From NCBI RefSeq assembly GCF_031191545.1, contig NZ_CP133472.1, positions 248,001-312,000 of the forward strand: 64,000 nt of DNA, given 5' to 3'. Shown in pieces: positions 53,379-61,435 of this stretch. The notes under the pieces are model-generated. The model was not told the DNA's origin. It searched no databases and saw nothing but the letters and a program-made list of their open reading frames with translations. The position numbers and the translations under genes are program-made. This stretch comes from Schaalia odontolytica (GTDB lineage Bacteria; Actinomycetota; Actinomycetes; Actinomycetales; Actinomycetaceae). How positions within the stretch are numbered: position 1 is the stretch's first letter; every line of letters begins with the position of its first letter.

Positions 53379-55142
53379 TCAGGCGTCGGGTTGATCGGTG
53401 GTTTCGCGCGCCTCGAGGGCGGAGAGCGCGCCGCCGCGCTCGCGCAACTCGGCGTAGGTGCCCTTCTCCACGACGCGGCCCGCGTCCATGACGATGATCA
53501 GGTCGGCGTCGCGCACGGCGCTGATGCGGTGGGCGATCTCGACGATGGTGCGCCCCGCCGCCACCCGGGCGATGCCCTCACGCACGCGAAGCTCGGTGGA
53601 CGGGTCAACCTGGCTGGTGGCCTCGTCAAAGACATAGATCGGGGCATCGCGCAGAAGGGCGCGGGCCAAGGCCAGGCGCTGACGCTGGCCACCCGAGAGG
53701 CGCTCACCCATGTCGCCGACGATCGTGTCCAAGCCGTCCTTTTCCGTGCTCAGCCAGCCGGTAAGATCCACGGCCTGGAGCGCGCGCTCCAGGTCCGCCT
53801 CGCTCGCCTCGGGGGCGGCGAGCAGCAGGTTGGCGCGCAGCGTGTCGTTGAAGAGGTAGGGGCGCTGGGGAGCGGAGGCGACCGTGGCGCGCAGGTCGCG
53901 CAGGGACGCGTCGGCCACCGTCGTGCCGCCGATGGCGACGGTGCCCGTATCCGGGTCCCACGTGCGCGTGATCAGCGAGGCGAGCGTCGACTTGCCCGAG
54001 CCGGAGGCACCCACGATGGCGGTGCGCTTCCCGGCGGGAATGCGGATGCTGACGCCGTCCAGGACCGTGGGGGCGGGCAGGGATTCGTCGCCCTCGCTCG
54101 GGTAGGAGAAGGTCACGTCGGTGATCTCGATGTCACCGGCGGTCAGCGGCTTGGGGTCGTCCGGGTCGGCAACGACGGGCGCGCGGTCGGTGATCGCAAA
54201 CACGCGGGCGGCCGACGCGAAGGCCTGGTCCAGGTCCGCGGAAAACTCTTCAACGGCCAGGACCGGGCCGAAGGAACCCATGGCGATACCCAGGGCGAGG
54301 CCCGCCTGGGGCAGCGTGAGGGTGCCCGCGAGCACGCCGGAGGCCGCGACCATGGCGACCGTGACGATACCGGCGGCGACGGCCGCCTGGTTGAGGCCGC
54401 GACGCACCGCGATCCAGCGGCCCTGGGTACCCAGGCCCGAGGAGATGCGCTTCTCGATCTCGCGCATCTCTGCCTCGCGTCGTTCCTGCGCCCCAAACGC
54501 GAGGACCTCGCGCACGCCCTGCACCGAGTCGGTCACGTGGGCAGCGATCGCGCCGCGGGCCTCGCGTAGCTCGCGCGCCGCTCGGGCGGTCGACCCGGAG
54601 CCCAGGAAGGGAACGATCGCGCCGACGATCAGCAGGAAGGGAGCCAGCACGGCGGCCAGCGTCCAGGACACGGCGCTGCCCATCCACATGACCGACAGAA
54701 TCGGGACGATGATCGCCGTGGTGACGGGGGCCAGCGTGTGGGCGAAGAAGACCTCGACGCGGTCGATATCCTTCGTCACGCGGTTCATGATGTCGCCCGA
54801 ATCCAGGCGGTCCGTGCCCGCGGGAGCCTGGGGCTCGAGCCGGTCGTAGAAGTAGCCTCGCAGCATCGCCAGGGAGTGGAAGGCCACGAAATGGCCGGCG
54901 AATTGCTCGAGGTAGCGGGCCAAGCCCTTAAGGAGGCTCAGGCCCACGGCGCAGCCAATGACCAGCGCGATGCTCCAGGTGCTCTCCCCCGACGCGAGGC
55001 CGGCGACGGCCCAGCCGCCCAAGGCGAACAGGGCGATACCGATCACGAGGAAGACGATGCGGGCGGCGATGGAGGCCGCCAGCGGCGGCAGGACGCGCCG
55101 CGTGATCGACAGGAGTCGAAGGGAGAGTTGCCTGCGGGTCAT
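53379..55142 (-). CDS. ABC exporter half-transporter (CydC/IrtB-like), second subunit
   Basis: A 587-aa protein with an N-terminal six-helix membrane domain (to about 320) and a C-terminal ATPase. Walker A is GASGSGKST, the signature is LSGGQRQRLALARAL, Walker B is IYVFDEATSQVD, and the H-loop is IAHRIS. RYLEQFAGHFVAFHSLAMLRGYFYDRL is typical of CydC-like membrane domains. ATG at 55142 overlaps the partner's stop (ATGA). With its partner it forms a heterodimeric exporter or, as in IrtAB/YbtPQ, a siderophore importer. No cydAB genes are nearby, so a thiol role for a bd oxidase is less supported. Confidence 0.88.
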   Translation of the reverse strand: MTRRQLSLRLLSITRRVLPPLAASIAARIVFLVIGIALFALGGWAVAGLASGESTWSIALVIGCAVGLSLLKGLARYLEQFAGHFVAFHSLAMLRGYFYDRLEPQAPAGTDRLDSGDIMNRVTKDIDRVEVFFAHTLAPVTTAIIVPILSVMWMGSAVSWTLAAVLAPFLLIVGAIVPFLGSGSTARAARELREARGAIAAHVTDSVQGVREVLAFGAQERREAEMREIEKRISSGLGTQGRWIAVRRGLNQAAVAAGIVTVAMVAASGVLAGTLTLPQAGLALGIAMGSFGPVLAVEEFSADLDQAFASAARVFAITDRAPVVADPDDPKPLTAGDIEITDVTFSYPSEGDESLPAPTVLDGVSIRIPAGKRTAIVGASGSGKSTLASLITRTWDPDTGTVAIGGTTVADASLRDLRATVASAPQRPYLFNDTLRANLLLAAPEASEADLERALQAVDLTGWLSTEKDGLDTIVGDMGERLSGGQRQRLALARALLRDAPIYVFDEATSQVDPSTELRVREGIARVAAGRTIVEIAHRISAVRDADLIIVMDAGRVVEKGTYAELRERGGALSALEARETTDQPDA

Positions 55143-56740
55143 CGGATCGTTCCTTCCTGCAGGGTCGCGACGCGGTCGGCGCCCTTGATGGTGGCGTCTC
55201 GGTGAGAGATCGTCAGGGTGGTGCGCCCGGCACACACTGTGTCGAGGGAGGCGAGGATCTCGCGCTCGGAGGCCAGGTCCACGTGAGCGGTGGGCTCGTC
55301 CAGGATCATGATCGACGCGTTCTTCAGGAAGGCACGGGCGATCGCGATGCGCTGGGCCTCGCCGCCGGAGACGGCCAGGCCTCGGGCACCCACGCGGGCA
55401 TCCAGGCCACCGGGCAGGGAGTCGACAAACTCACCCAGGTGTGCGGCACGCAGGGCCTCGATGAGCTGGTCATCCGTGGCAGCGGGGGCTGCCAGGAGGA
55501 GGTTGTCACGCAGCGTGCCGGAGAACAGGTAGGTGGTCTGCTCGACGACCGCGGTCTGGGCGCGCACCCACGACAGGGGCGCGGTGGCCAGGTCGACGCC
55601 GTTGAGGCTCACGCGACCGCGGGTGGGGCGCAGGTACCCCTGCAGCAGCGCCGAGATCGTGGATTTGCCGGCGCCTGAGGGGCCGGCGAGGGCGACGTGC
55701 TCGCCCTGGGTGAGGATCAGGTTCGCGCCCGCCAGGACCGGGGTGTCCTCGGTGTAGGAGAAGGAGACGCCGCTCAGGGCAATCTCGCCGCGCCGCGGCG
55801 GGATAGCCGGAGCCTTGACGCCCTTGGCGTCCGCCACGGGCGGGGTCTGCTTGTTGAACTTCTTGATTTCCTTGTTAGCTGCGATGCCACCCATGCCGAT
55901 GTAGAAGAACTGGCCGATGCGGTCCAGAGGGTCGAGCATGATCGAGGAGAGCAGCACGAGGGAGACGCCCTCACCGACGCTGATCGCGCCCTGCTCGTAG
56001 CGGATGAGGGCCAGCGCGATCGCTCCGGTGATCATTCCCAGGGAGAAGACGGAGTCGATGACGAGGAGGATCAGCTGGTTGCCGGCCAGGTAGTTCATGA
56101 CCTTCGAGCGCACATCTTCGGCGGCCTGCGCCAGGCGCTTGCCCATGTCCTTGCCCGCATTCATCAGGGCCAGGTCACCCAGGCCCTGGATTGCGTCGAG
56201 CTCCTTCGCGGCGAGCTGACGCGAGGCGTGGCGATAGCGCGCGGAAACCGGCTTGAACGCCTTGCGGAAGCCCATGACGCAGATCGGCACGAGCGGAATC
56301 GCGATCGCGAGGAAGCCACCCGAGGCCGGGTCGATTGCGAGGGCGACGACGATGACGACGAGGATCGGCATGGTCAGCGACGCGATCATGGGCGCCAGGA
56401 AGATGCCCTTGTAGGCGGCGACTCGCTCGACGCCGTCGGTCGCGGAGTTGACGACGCGACCCGCGCGCTCGTTGGTGCGCTGCGAGGGACCCAGGGCGAA
56501 GACCTGGCGGATCATCGAGTGACGCAAAGCAGGTTCCATGTGGTTCATCTGGGCGGCTCCCAGGGCGCTGACCGCCCACGCGAACACACCGGATCCCAGG
56601 GCGCCCAGCACGCCGATCCACCAGGTCGACCAGGCGCTACGTCCCGCAATATCATCGATGCCCCAGCCGATCGCCAGGTAGGCGGCGGCCAGGCAGAGAG
56701 CCGCTGCCCACGAGCAGACGACCACGATCGCACGTTTCAT
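55139..56740 (-). CDS. ABC exporter half-transporter (CydD-like), first subunit
   Basis: A 533-aa membrane plus ATPase protein, first of the pair. Membrane helices span to about 300 (MKRAIVVVCSWAAALCLAAA first). The ATPase has Walker A GPSGAGKST, signature VSGGEAQRIAIARAF, Walker B IMILDEPTAHVD and switch SHRDA. ATG at 56740 is chosen because TAGGAG lies five bases upstream. A 14-bp palindrome lies 60 bp upstream. The substrate is unknown. Confidence 0.88.
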   Translation of the reverse strand: MKRAIVVVCSWAAALCLAAAYLAIGWGIDDIAGRSAWSTWWIGVLGALGSGVFAWAVSALGAAQMNHMEPALRHSMIRQVFALGPSQRTNERAGRVVNSATDGVERVAAYKGIFLAPMIASLTMPILVVIVVALAIDPASGGFLAIAIPLVPICVMGFRKAFKPVSARYRHASRQLAAKELDAIQGLGDLALMNAGKDMGKRLAQAAEDVRSKVMNYLAGNQLILLVIDSVFSLGMITGAIALALIRYEQGAISVGEGVSLVLLSSIMLDPLDRIGQFFYIGMGGIAANKEIKKFNKQTPPVADAKGVKAPAIPPRRGEIALSGVSFSYTEDTPVLAGANLILTQGEHVALAGPSGAGKSTISALLQGYLRPTRGRVSLNGVDLATAPLSWVRAQTAVVEQTTYLFSGTLRDNLLLAAPAATDDQLIEALRAAHLGEFVDSLPGGLDARVGARGLAVSGGEAQRIAIARAFLKNASIMILDEPTAHVDLASEREILASLDTVCAGRTTLTISHRDATIKGADRVATLQEGTIR

Positions 56741-56800
56741 TGTGCTCCTATCAACATGACGCACACGAGTACACAACCAAGGATACCCTTAGTTAGGTTC

Positions 56801-56814
56801 TGACACCAGTGTCA
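56801..56814. promoter_or_regulatory. Palindromic operator upstream of the ABC pair
   Basis: TGACAC-CA-GTGTCA is a perfect inverted repeat with 6-bp arms, 60 bp before the first ABC gene. A neighbouring TTAGTTAGG (56789-56797) loosely recalls an iron-box half site, which is too weak to claim. No repressor gene is adjacent. Confidence 0.5.
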
Positions 56815-56859
56815 CTTTGGACCGTTTGCGGCGCGTAGTGACGCCCTGGTGAGCCATGT

Positions 56860-57921
56860 TCAGCCGGCGAGGGTGACTCCGCAATAGGCGATGGTGGCGA
56901 CGAGGAGGGTGGAGAGCGCGGCCAGGGCGAAGGGCTTGAGGCCCACCTTGATGAGGTTCCGAATCTTGACGCCGCAGCCGAGTCCGAACATCGCTGCAGC
57001 CAGCAACCCTGTCTGCAGCAGCCCGCCGGTCGTCAGCACGAAGTCCGGCAGAGGGATAAAGGAACGCAGGAGCACCATGGCGATGAACCCGATGATGAAC
57101 AGCGGGACGATGGGCGGCAGCTTCGAACTCGACCTCTGTTGACTGGGTTCGCCTGCCGTACGGCTGAGACGGCGCTCCCGGATGCTGAGGATGGCCACGA
57201 CCGGGGCGAGCAGCAGCACTCGGGCGAGTTTGACGATGACCGCGACCGTGAGCGCTCCGCCGCCGATGATGCCTCCGGCCGCGACGACTTGCGCGATTTC
57301 ATGGATGGAACCCCCGGCCCACATCCCGGCCGTCTCGGAGCCCAGGCCAAGCAGGTTCGTGAGCAGTGGGACGAGGGGAATCATCAGCGTTCCGAAGATC
57401 ACCACGAGGGCGACCGCGGTGATGGTGTCTTCCTCGGCCTCGTCGTCCGGGTCGGTGACCCCTGCCGCGCCCGCCACGGCTGCCGCGCCGCAGATGGAGA
57501 ATCCGCAGGCAATGAGCAGCGAGAGCCCGGATGGAACCCGCAGCAGCCTCCCCAGGAGAACGGTGCCGAGCAGACCGCCGGCGACAATGCACACGACGAC
57601 GACCAGCATTGGGGCTCCGAGGTCGAGGATGTCGGTCAGTACCAGCTGGAGTCCGAGGAAGACGATGCCGGCGCGCAGGAGCTTTTTCGCGGAGAAGTCG
57701 ATGCCGTCGGAGGCCGCTGCTGGCAGCCGGACGACGTTGGCCAGGAGTACGCCAAGCACGATCGCGATAATGAGCGGGCTGACTCCCGGCAGCAGCAGGC
57801 TGACCCCGTACGATGCTCCGGCCGCGGCCAGGCAGAGGACAAGCCCGGGCAGGAGCGCGCGGACTCGGGCAAGCAGCGCGTGTTCCGGTCGGGCAGTCGC
57901 AATGTTCTGGGTCTGTGTCAT
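56860..57921 (-). CDS. YeiH-family (UPF0324) putative sulfate exporter/membrane protein
   Basis: A 353-aa membrane protein with about 9-10 helices. FSAKKLLRAGIVFLGLQL, CGFSICGAAAVAGAAG and GGSIHEIAQVVAAG are signatures of the YeiH family. Named a sulfate exporter by homology, the substrate is not well established; in enterobacteria YeiH is under the LysR regulator YeiE. ATG at 57921. It is divergent from a LysR gene with an 88-bp shared region, reproducing the yeiE-yeiH arrangement. Confidence 0.9.
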   Translation of the reverse strand: MTQTQNIATARPEHALLARVRALLPGLVLCLAAAGASYGVSLLLPGVSPLIIAIVLGVLLANVVRLPAAASDGIDFSAKKLLRAGIVFLGLQLVLTDILDLGAPMLVVVVCIVAGGLLGTVLLGRLLRVPSGLSLLIACGFSICGAAAVAGAAGVTDPDDEAEEDTITAVALVVIFGTLMIPLVPLLTNLLGLGSETAGMWAGGSIHEIAQVVAAGGIIGGGALTVAVIVKLARVLLLAPVVAILSIRERRLSRTAGEPSQQRSSSKLPPIVPLFIIGFIAMVLLRSFIPLPDFVLTTGGLLQTGLLAAAMFGLGCGVKIRNLIKVGLKPFALAALSTLLVATIAYCGVTLAG

Positions 57922-57978
57922 GCATCCATTGTGTCCTGGGACTCGCTTGCGCGAGTAGAGGCAGATACGGTCCGCTAT

Positions 57979-57993
57979 ACAAGTTATGCTTGT
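57979..57993. promoter_or_regulatory. LysR-type operator between yeiH and its regulator
   Basis: ACAAG-TTATG-CTTGT is a perfect 5-bp inverted repeat, flanked T...G, in the 88-bp divergent gap. It fits the T-N11-A form bound by LysR proteins and lies just upstream of the regulator's ribosome binding site. Confidence 0.65.
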
Positions 57994-58009
57994 GGCTGGG
58001 AGGTGGAAG

Positions 58010-58915
58010 ATGCGCTACGAGCCGGACTTGGAGGCACTGCGAGTCTTGGCGCTCGTCGCGAAGGAAAGCAGCATGTCGGCGGCAAGCGCGCAGTTGGGCG
58101 TGAGTCAGCAGGCGATATCTCTGCGCATCCGGAACCTGGAAAAAGATCTGCGCATGCGACTGCTGGTGCGTTCCGCACGGGGCTCCCGACTGACTCCGAC
58201 AGGCGAGCTGGTTGTTGGCTGGGGAACAACGCTGCTGACAGCGGCCGACGAGTTCTCGGATGCTGTCAACTCGCTCCGCACGGATCGCGGGAAGATGATG
58301 CGCATCGCCGCGAGCCTCACGATCGCAGAACACCTCCTACCGGATTGGATCGCCCGGTGGCGCATCTCTCACGGCAATGACGGCCCGGTCGTTCAACTCA
58401 CAGCCGCCAACAGCAGCACGGTCGTCGAGGCCATACGCGAGGGAACCGCAGACCTCGGGCTCGTCGAGACCCCTGTCGTTCCCGCCGGCCTCCGGTCGGT
58501 CACCGTCGCTTACGACACCATCGAAGTCGTTGTGCAGCACGGTCACCGATGGGCGAAGACCCGCCGGGTGTCCGTCCGTGAACTGGCGGGCACTGGGTTG
58601 GTGCTCCGCGAGACCGGCAGCGGCACCCGACAAGCGCTCGAGAACGCCCTCACCGAGGCGGGCTTTCCCCTCGCAGCCGAGCCCGCAGCCGTGCTGACGA
58701 CCACGCTCGGCGTTCGCAGCGCGATTATGGCCGGCATAGCCCCCGGCGCGTTGAGCTCCCTCGCCGTGTCCGAGGACGCCCGCGCCGGCCGACTCGTGCG
58801 AGTTCGGATCAACAATCTCCAGATCACCCGCCCGCTCACCGCCATCTGGGCCGGGACGACTCCGCCCCCTCACATACGAGACTTCCTGGACGTCATCGCG
58901 CGAACTGACCGGTAA
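58010..58915 (+). CDS. LysR-family transcriptional regulator, YeiE-like
   Basis: A 301-aa regulator. The winged helix-turn-helix is at about residues 4-62 (LEALRVLALVAKESSMSAAS, then LGVSQQAISLRIRNLEKDL). The effector domain follows, with GTADLGLVETPVVPAGL and SAIMAGIAPGALSSLAV. ATG at 58010 has GGGAGG six bases upstream. It likely controls the divergent yeiH gene through the adjacent palindrome. The inducer is unknown. Confidence 0.9.
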   Translation: MRYEPDLEALRVLALVAKESSMSAASAQLGVSQQAISLRIRNLEKDLRMRLLVRSARGSRLTPTGELVVGWGTTLLTAADEFSDAVNSLRTDRGKMMRIAASLTIAEHLLPDWIARWRISHGNDGPVVQLTAANSSTVVEAIREGTADLGLVETPVVPAGLRSVTVAYDTIEVVVQHGHRWAKTRRVSVRELAGTGLVLRETGSGTRQALENALTEAGFPLAAEPAAVLTTTLGVRSAIMAGIAPGALSSLAVSEDARAGRLVRVRINNLQITRPLTAIWAGTTPPPHIRDFLDVIARTDR

Positions 58916-58946
58916 CGACCAATTTTGCATCGCGACCACATAAAGA

Positions 58947-58981
58947 AGCCACGGCCTCGCGCAGTCGACGAGGCCGTGGCT
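58947..58981. terminator. Bidirectional hairpin between the LysR gene and ilvE
   Basis: AGCCACGGCCTCG and CGAGGCCGTGGCT (13 bp, perfect) enclose a 9-nt loop between convergent genes. It is the clearest member of the GGCCTCGTC hairpin group. Confidence 0.8.
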
Positions 58982-58998
58982 CCCTCAAGCAATCACGC

Positions 58999-60147
58999 TC
59001 AGACCAGGCGGTACGTCCAGCCGTAGGGATCCTCGGCGCGGCCCCACTGGATGTCGGTGAGACGCTTGTGGATCTCACGGGTCTTGTCCCCCACCTCGAT
59101 CTCCACGTCGAAGTCGTCGCCAGCCAGGCGCGTGATCGGGGTGACCACGGCGGCAGTGCCGCACGCGAAGACCTCACTGACCGCGCCCGAGCGGATGCCG
59201 TCCACGACCTCGGACAGGGCGATCTTCTCCTCGCGCACGTCCACGCCCTGGTCGCGCAGGAGGCGCAGAATCGCGCTACGCGTGCCACCCTCGAGGATGA
59301 CGCCGGTGAGCTCGGGGGTGCGGATCGTTCCGTCGGCCATGACGACGAACATGTTCATGCCACCCAGCTCCTCGAGGTACTTGCCCTCGTAGGTGTCCAG
59401 GAAGCAGACCTGGGAGAAGCCCTTGGCCTCGGCCTGGATCTGGGGCAGCAGGGAGGCCGCGTAGTTGCCGCCCGCCTTGGCGCTGCCGGTGCCGCCGGGG
59501 CCGGCGCGGTGGTACTCGCGCTCCACCCAGATGGCCACGCCCGACAGGCCGCCCTTGAAATAGGGGCCTGACGGCGAGCCGATGACGTAGTAGTCGACGA
59601 CGCCGGCGGGGTGGACGCCCACGAACTCCTCGGAGGCGAACATGAAGGGACGCAGGTACAGAGACGAGCCATCAACGCCTGGAACCCACTTGACATCAGC
59701 GCGCACGTAGTCCACGAGGGAGGCCACGAAGTCCTCGCGGCTCAGCTCGGGCAGGGCGAGGCGGCGGGCCGAGTGGTTCAGGCGCGCGGCGTTGTAGCCG
59801 GGGCGGAAGGTCCACACGGAGCCGTCCTCGCGCTTGTAGGCCTTGATACCCTCGAACACGGACTGGCAGTAGTGGAAGACGGAGGCGCCGGGGGTCAGCT
59901 CGAGCGGGCCGTAGGGAATAACGCCGCGGTCATCCCAGCCACCCTCGCGGGTCCAGCGCATGTGGGCCATGTGGTCCGTGAACTTCTTGCCGAAGGCCAG
60001 GGTCGACATGATCTCGTCATACTCTTCCGGCGTCGCCGGGTAAGCGTTGGGGGTCAGGGGGAAACGACCGGCCAGCTCGTCGGCGGCGGGAAGTACCAGA
60101 TCGCCGGCAGCCTCAAGTTCCGTGGGGGTGTGCTGCGTCGATGCCAT
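58999..60147 (-). CDS. ilvE: Branched-chain amino acid aminotransferase
   Basis: A 382-aa fold-type IV PLP enzyme making the last step of valine, leucine and isoleucine synthesis. SAKAGGNYAASL contains the PLP-binding Lys. VFHYCQSVFEGIKAYKRED and FLDTYEGKYLEELGGMN are family blocks, and ACGTAAVVTPI is the C-terminal phosphate-contact region. ATG at 60147 has AGGAGA upstream. It is monocistronic. Confidence 0.95.
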   Translation of the reverse strand: MASTQHTPTELEAAGDLVLPAADELAGRFPLTPNAYPATPEEYDEIMSTLAFGKKFTDHMAHMRWTREGGWDDRGVIPYGPLELTPGASVFHYCQSVFEGIKAYKREDGSVWTFRPGYNAARLNHSARRLALPELSREDFVASLVDYVRADVKWVPGVDGSSLYLRPFMFASEEFVGVHPAGVVDYYVIGSPSGPYFKGGLSGVAIWVEREYHRAGPGGTGSAKAGGNYAASLLPQIQAEAKGFSQVCFLDTYEGKYLEELGGMNMFVVMADGTIRTPELTGVILEGGTRSAILRLLRDQGVDVREEKIALSEVVDGIRSGAVSEVFACGTAAVVTPITRLAGDDFDVEIEVGDKTREIHKRLTDIQWGRAEDPYGWTYRLV

Positions 60148-60277
60148 GAGGTCTCCTGTCGTGGTTTTTCACAAATATGAAGCCAGAATATGCCCGCCGT
60201 CCGCATTGTGGCCGATTGATTTCGGCATGTGACCCACTCCCCCGCTCCCTGTGGAGGTTCTCACCCCACGGGAGAAC

Positions 60278-60538
60278 TCACTCATAGTGGGTCCACATGC
60301 GCAGGACGCGGACAGTGCGCTCCTCTTCGAAGACCTCGTAAACAAGCCTGTGCTGAATGTTAATTCTGCGCGAATACATGCCAGCGAGGTCGCCCACGAG
60401 GCGCTCGTAGCGGGGAGGCGTCGCAAACGGATCCTCAGTCAGAACCTTGATGAGGCTCTGAGCTTTCGCCTTGAGCCCGCTGGCGGAGAGCTTCTTCGCA
60501 TCCTTCGCGGCCTGCTTGGAGAAAACGACTCGCCACAT
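60278..60538 (-). CDS. Txe/YoeB-family mRNA endonuclease toxin
   Basis: An 86-aa RelE-superfamily toxin cleaving mRNA on the ribosome. MWRVVFSKQAAKDAKKLSAS opens the fold. RYERLVGDLAG holds the conserved Glu; YSRRINIQHRLVYEV carries the catalytic Arg and the family's RRI..HRLVY signature; the C-terminal HY is kept in MWTHYE. ATG at 60538 lies two bases past the antitoxin stop. All expected catalytic residues are present, so it looks active. Confidence 0.93.
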   Translation of the reverse strand: MWRVVFSKQAAKDAKKLSASGLKAKAQSLIKVLTEDPFATPPRYERLVGDLAGMYSRRINIQHRLVYEVFEEERTVRVLRMWTHYE

Positions 60539-60540
60539 CG

Positions 60541-60783
60541 CTACCACTCCACGTCATCGAGGGCATTGTCGAGGTCTTCGCGAGCGGCTTCCTTCAGGCT
60601 GTCCGCCATCCCGGGAATCCCCTGCAGGTAGAGGGTTTCCTGAATCGCGGACCAGTCGGCCTCGCCGATGAGAACAGCGTTTCCGCGACGTCCGGTGATC
60701 GTGATCGGAGTCGACTCCTCGTTCACGGTGTCGATGAGCCGATACAGGTCCGAGCGTGCGGCAGTAGCACTCACAGCAGTCAT
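60541..60783 (-). CDS. YefM/Phd-family antitoxin
   Basis: An 80-aa antitoxin for the adjacent YoeB-type toxin. The N-terminal Phd fold (TAARSDLYRLIDTVNEESTP, ITGRRGNAVLIGEADW) binds DNA, and the acidic C-terminus (LKEAAREDLDNALDDVEW) wraps the toxin. ATG at 60783 has AAAGGGA upstream. The operon is autoregulated in known systems, and the operator described here supports that. Confidence 0.93.
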   Translation of the reverse strand: MTAVSATAARSDLYRLIDTVNEESTPITITGRRGNAVLIGEADWSAIQETLYLQGIPGMADSLKEAAREDLDNALDDVEW

Positions 60784-60803
60784 AATTATCCCTTTCCACC
60801 ACC

Positions 60804-60828
60804 ATCATAACGTACGCTTTCACGTACG
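60804..60828 (-). promoter_or_regulatory. Promoter and YefM-type operator of the toxin-antitoxin operon
   Basis: Two CGTACG hexamers (60811-60816, 60823-60828) have centres 12 bp apart, directly upstream of a TATGAT -10 box (60809-60804, minus strand). E. coli yefM-yoeB has TGTACA hexamers with the same 12-bp centre spacing, so this is a credible operator. Confidence 0.75.
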
Positions 60829-60862
60829 CATAGGCCTGTGCGCACGATTTCTGCCGAAAGGA

Positions 60863-60868
60863 TACGAT
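60863..60868 (+). promoter_or_regulatory. -10 box of the leaderless gene at 60875
   Basis: TACGAT, six bases before the ATG. The promoter lies about 80 bp from the divergent toxin-antitoxin promoter. Confidence 0.55.
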
Positions 60869-60874
60869 CGACGC

Positions 60875-61372
60875 ATGACGACTCTGCCTGGCCCCTGTGC
60901 GTCCACCCTCCCCTCCCGCGAGCGCCGCTCCCCCGCCCTGATGCTGGAGGACGGTCGGTGGCTGGCCGCCGCAAGATCGGGCCTGTACGCGTTTCGCGCG
61001 GAGGCCGCTTCCGGCGACGGGGAGGTCATGCCCGCCGTGTTCCCGTGGTACGACGTGGCTCGGGCGCGTTGGGAGGCCAAGGGCCAGCTCTTTGCCCTGG
61101 AGTGGGTGGACCCGGCTCGGCCGCCCCTGACGGGACGTGGGACGGGCGATCCGGGCAAGTTCATGCGTCACCTGAGCGAGTTCGTCAACCGCTCGATCGT
61201 CCTGCATTCCCAGGTGGAGGCAGGCAACGGGACGGCGATCACGGCGTGGGTGCGCCGGGGCGACAACGGGCTCTTCTCAGTCCTGACGGCCTCCGGCCCG
61301 CTGGATGACGCCGGCAGGCTCGAGGCCGACGCCCTGGAGGCGCGCGTGCGTGAGGCGGTGGGCCTGGACTAG
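60875..61372 (+). CDS. Conserved-looking actinobacterial protein, function unknown
   Basis: A 165-aa soluble protein I cannot name. Features are MLEDGRWLAAARSGLYAF, FPWYDVARARWEAKGQLFALEWVDP and FVNRSIVLHSQVEAGNG; the alternation of strands and the PWYDV..A.W pattern resemble small uncharacterised actinobacterial proteins. There is no signal peptide. It is leaderless by TACGAT. It stands alone between the toxin-antitoxin operon and the TraX-like gene. Confidence 0.75.
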   Translation: MTTLPGPCASTLPSRERRSPALMLEDGRWLAAARSGLYAFRAEAASGDGEVMPAVFPWYDVARARWEAKGQLFALEWVDPARPPLTGRGTGDPGKFMRHLSEFVNRSIVLHSQVEAGNGTAITAWVRRGDNGLFSVLTASGPLDDAGRLEADALEARVREAVGLD

Positions 61373-61435
61373 GAGACGCCCCTCAGATCCCGCGCGCAGC
61401 AAGACCCTCGGGGCGCCAACCGTCTCGAGAGGCGC

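Noticed and set aside
56789-56797. IdeR/DtxR iron box upstream of the ABC pair
   Set aside because: Only a loose half-site (TTAGTTAGG) is present, far from the 19-bp consensus.
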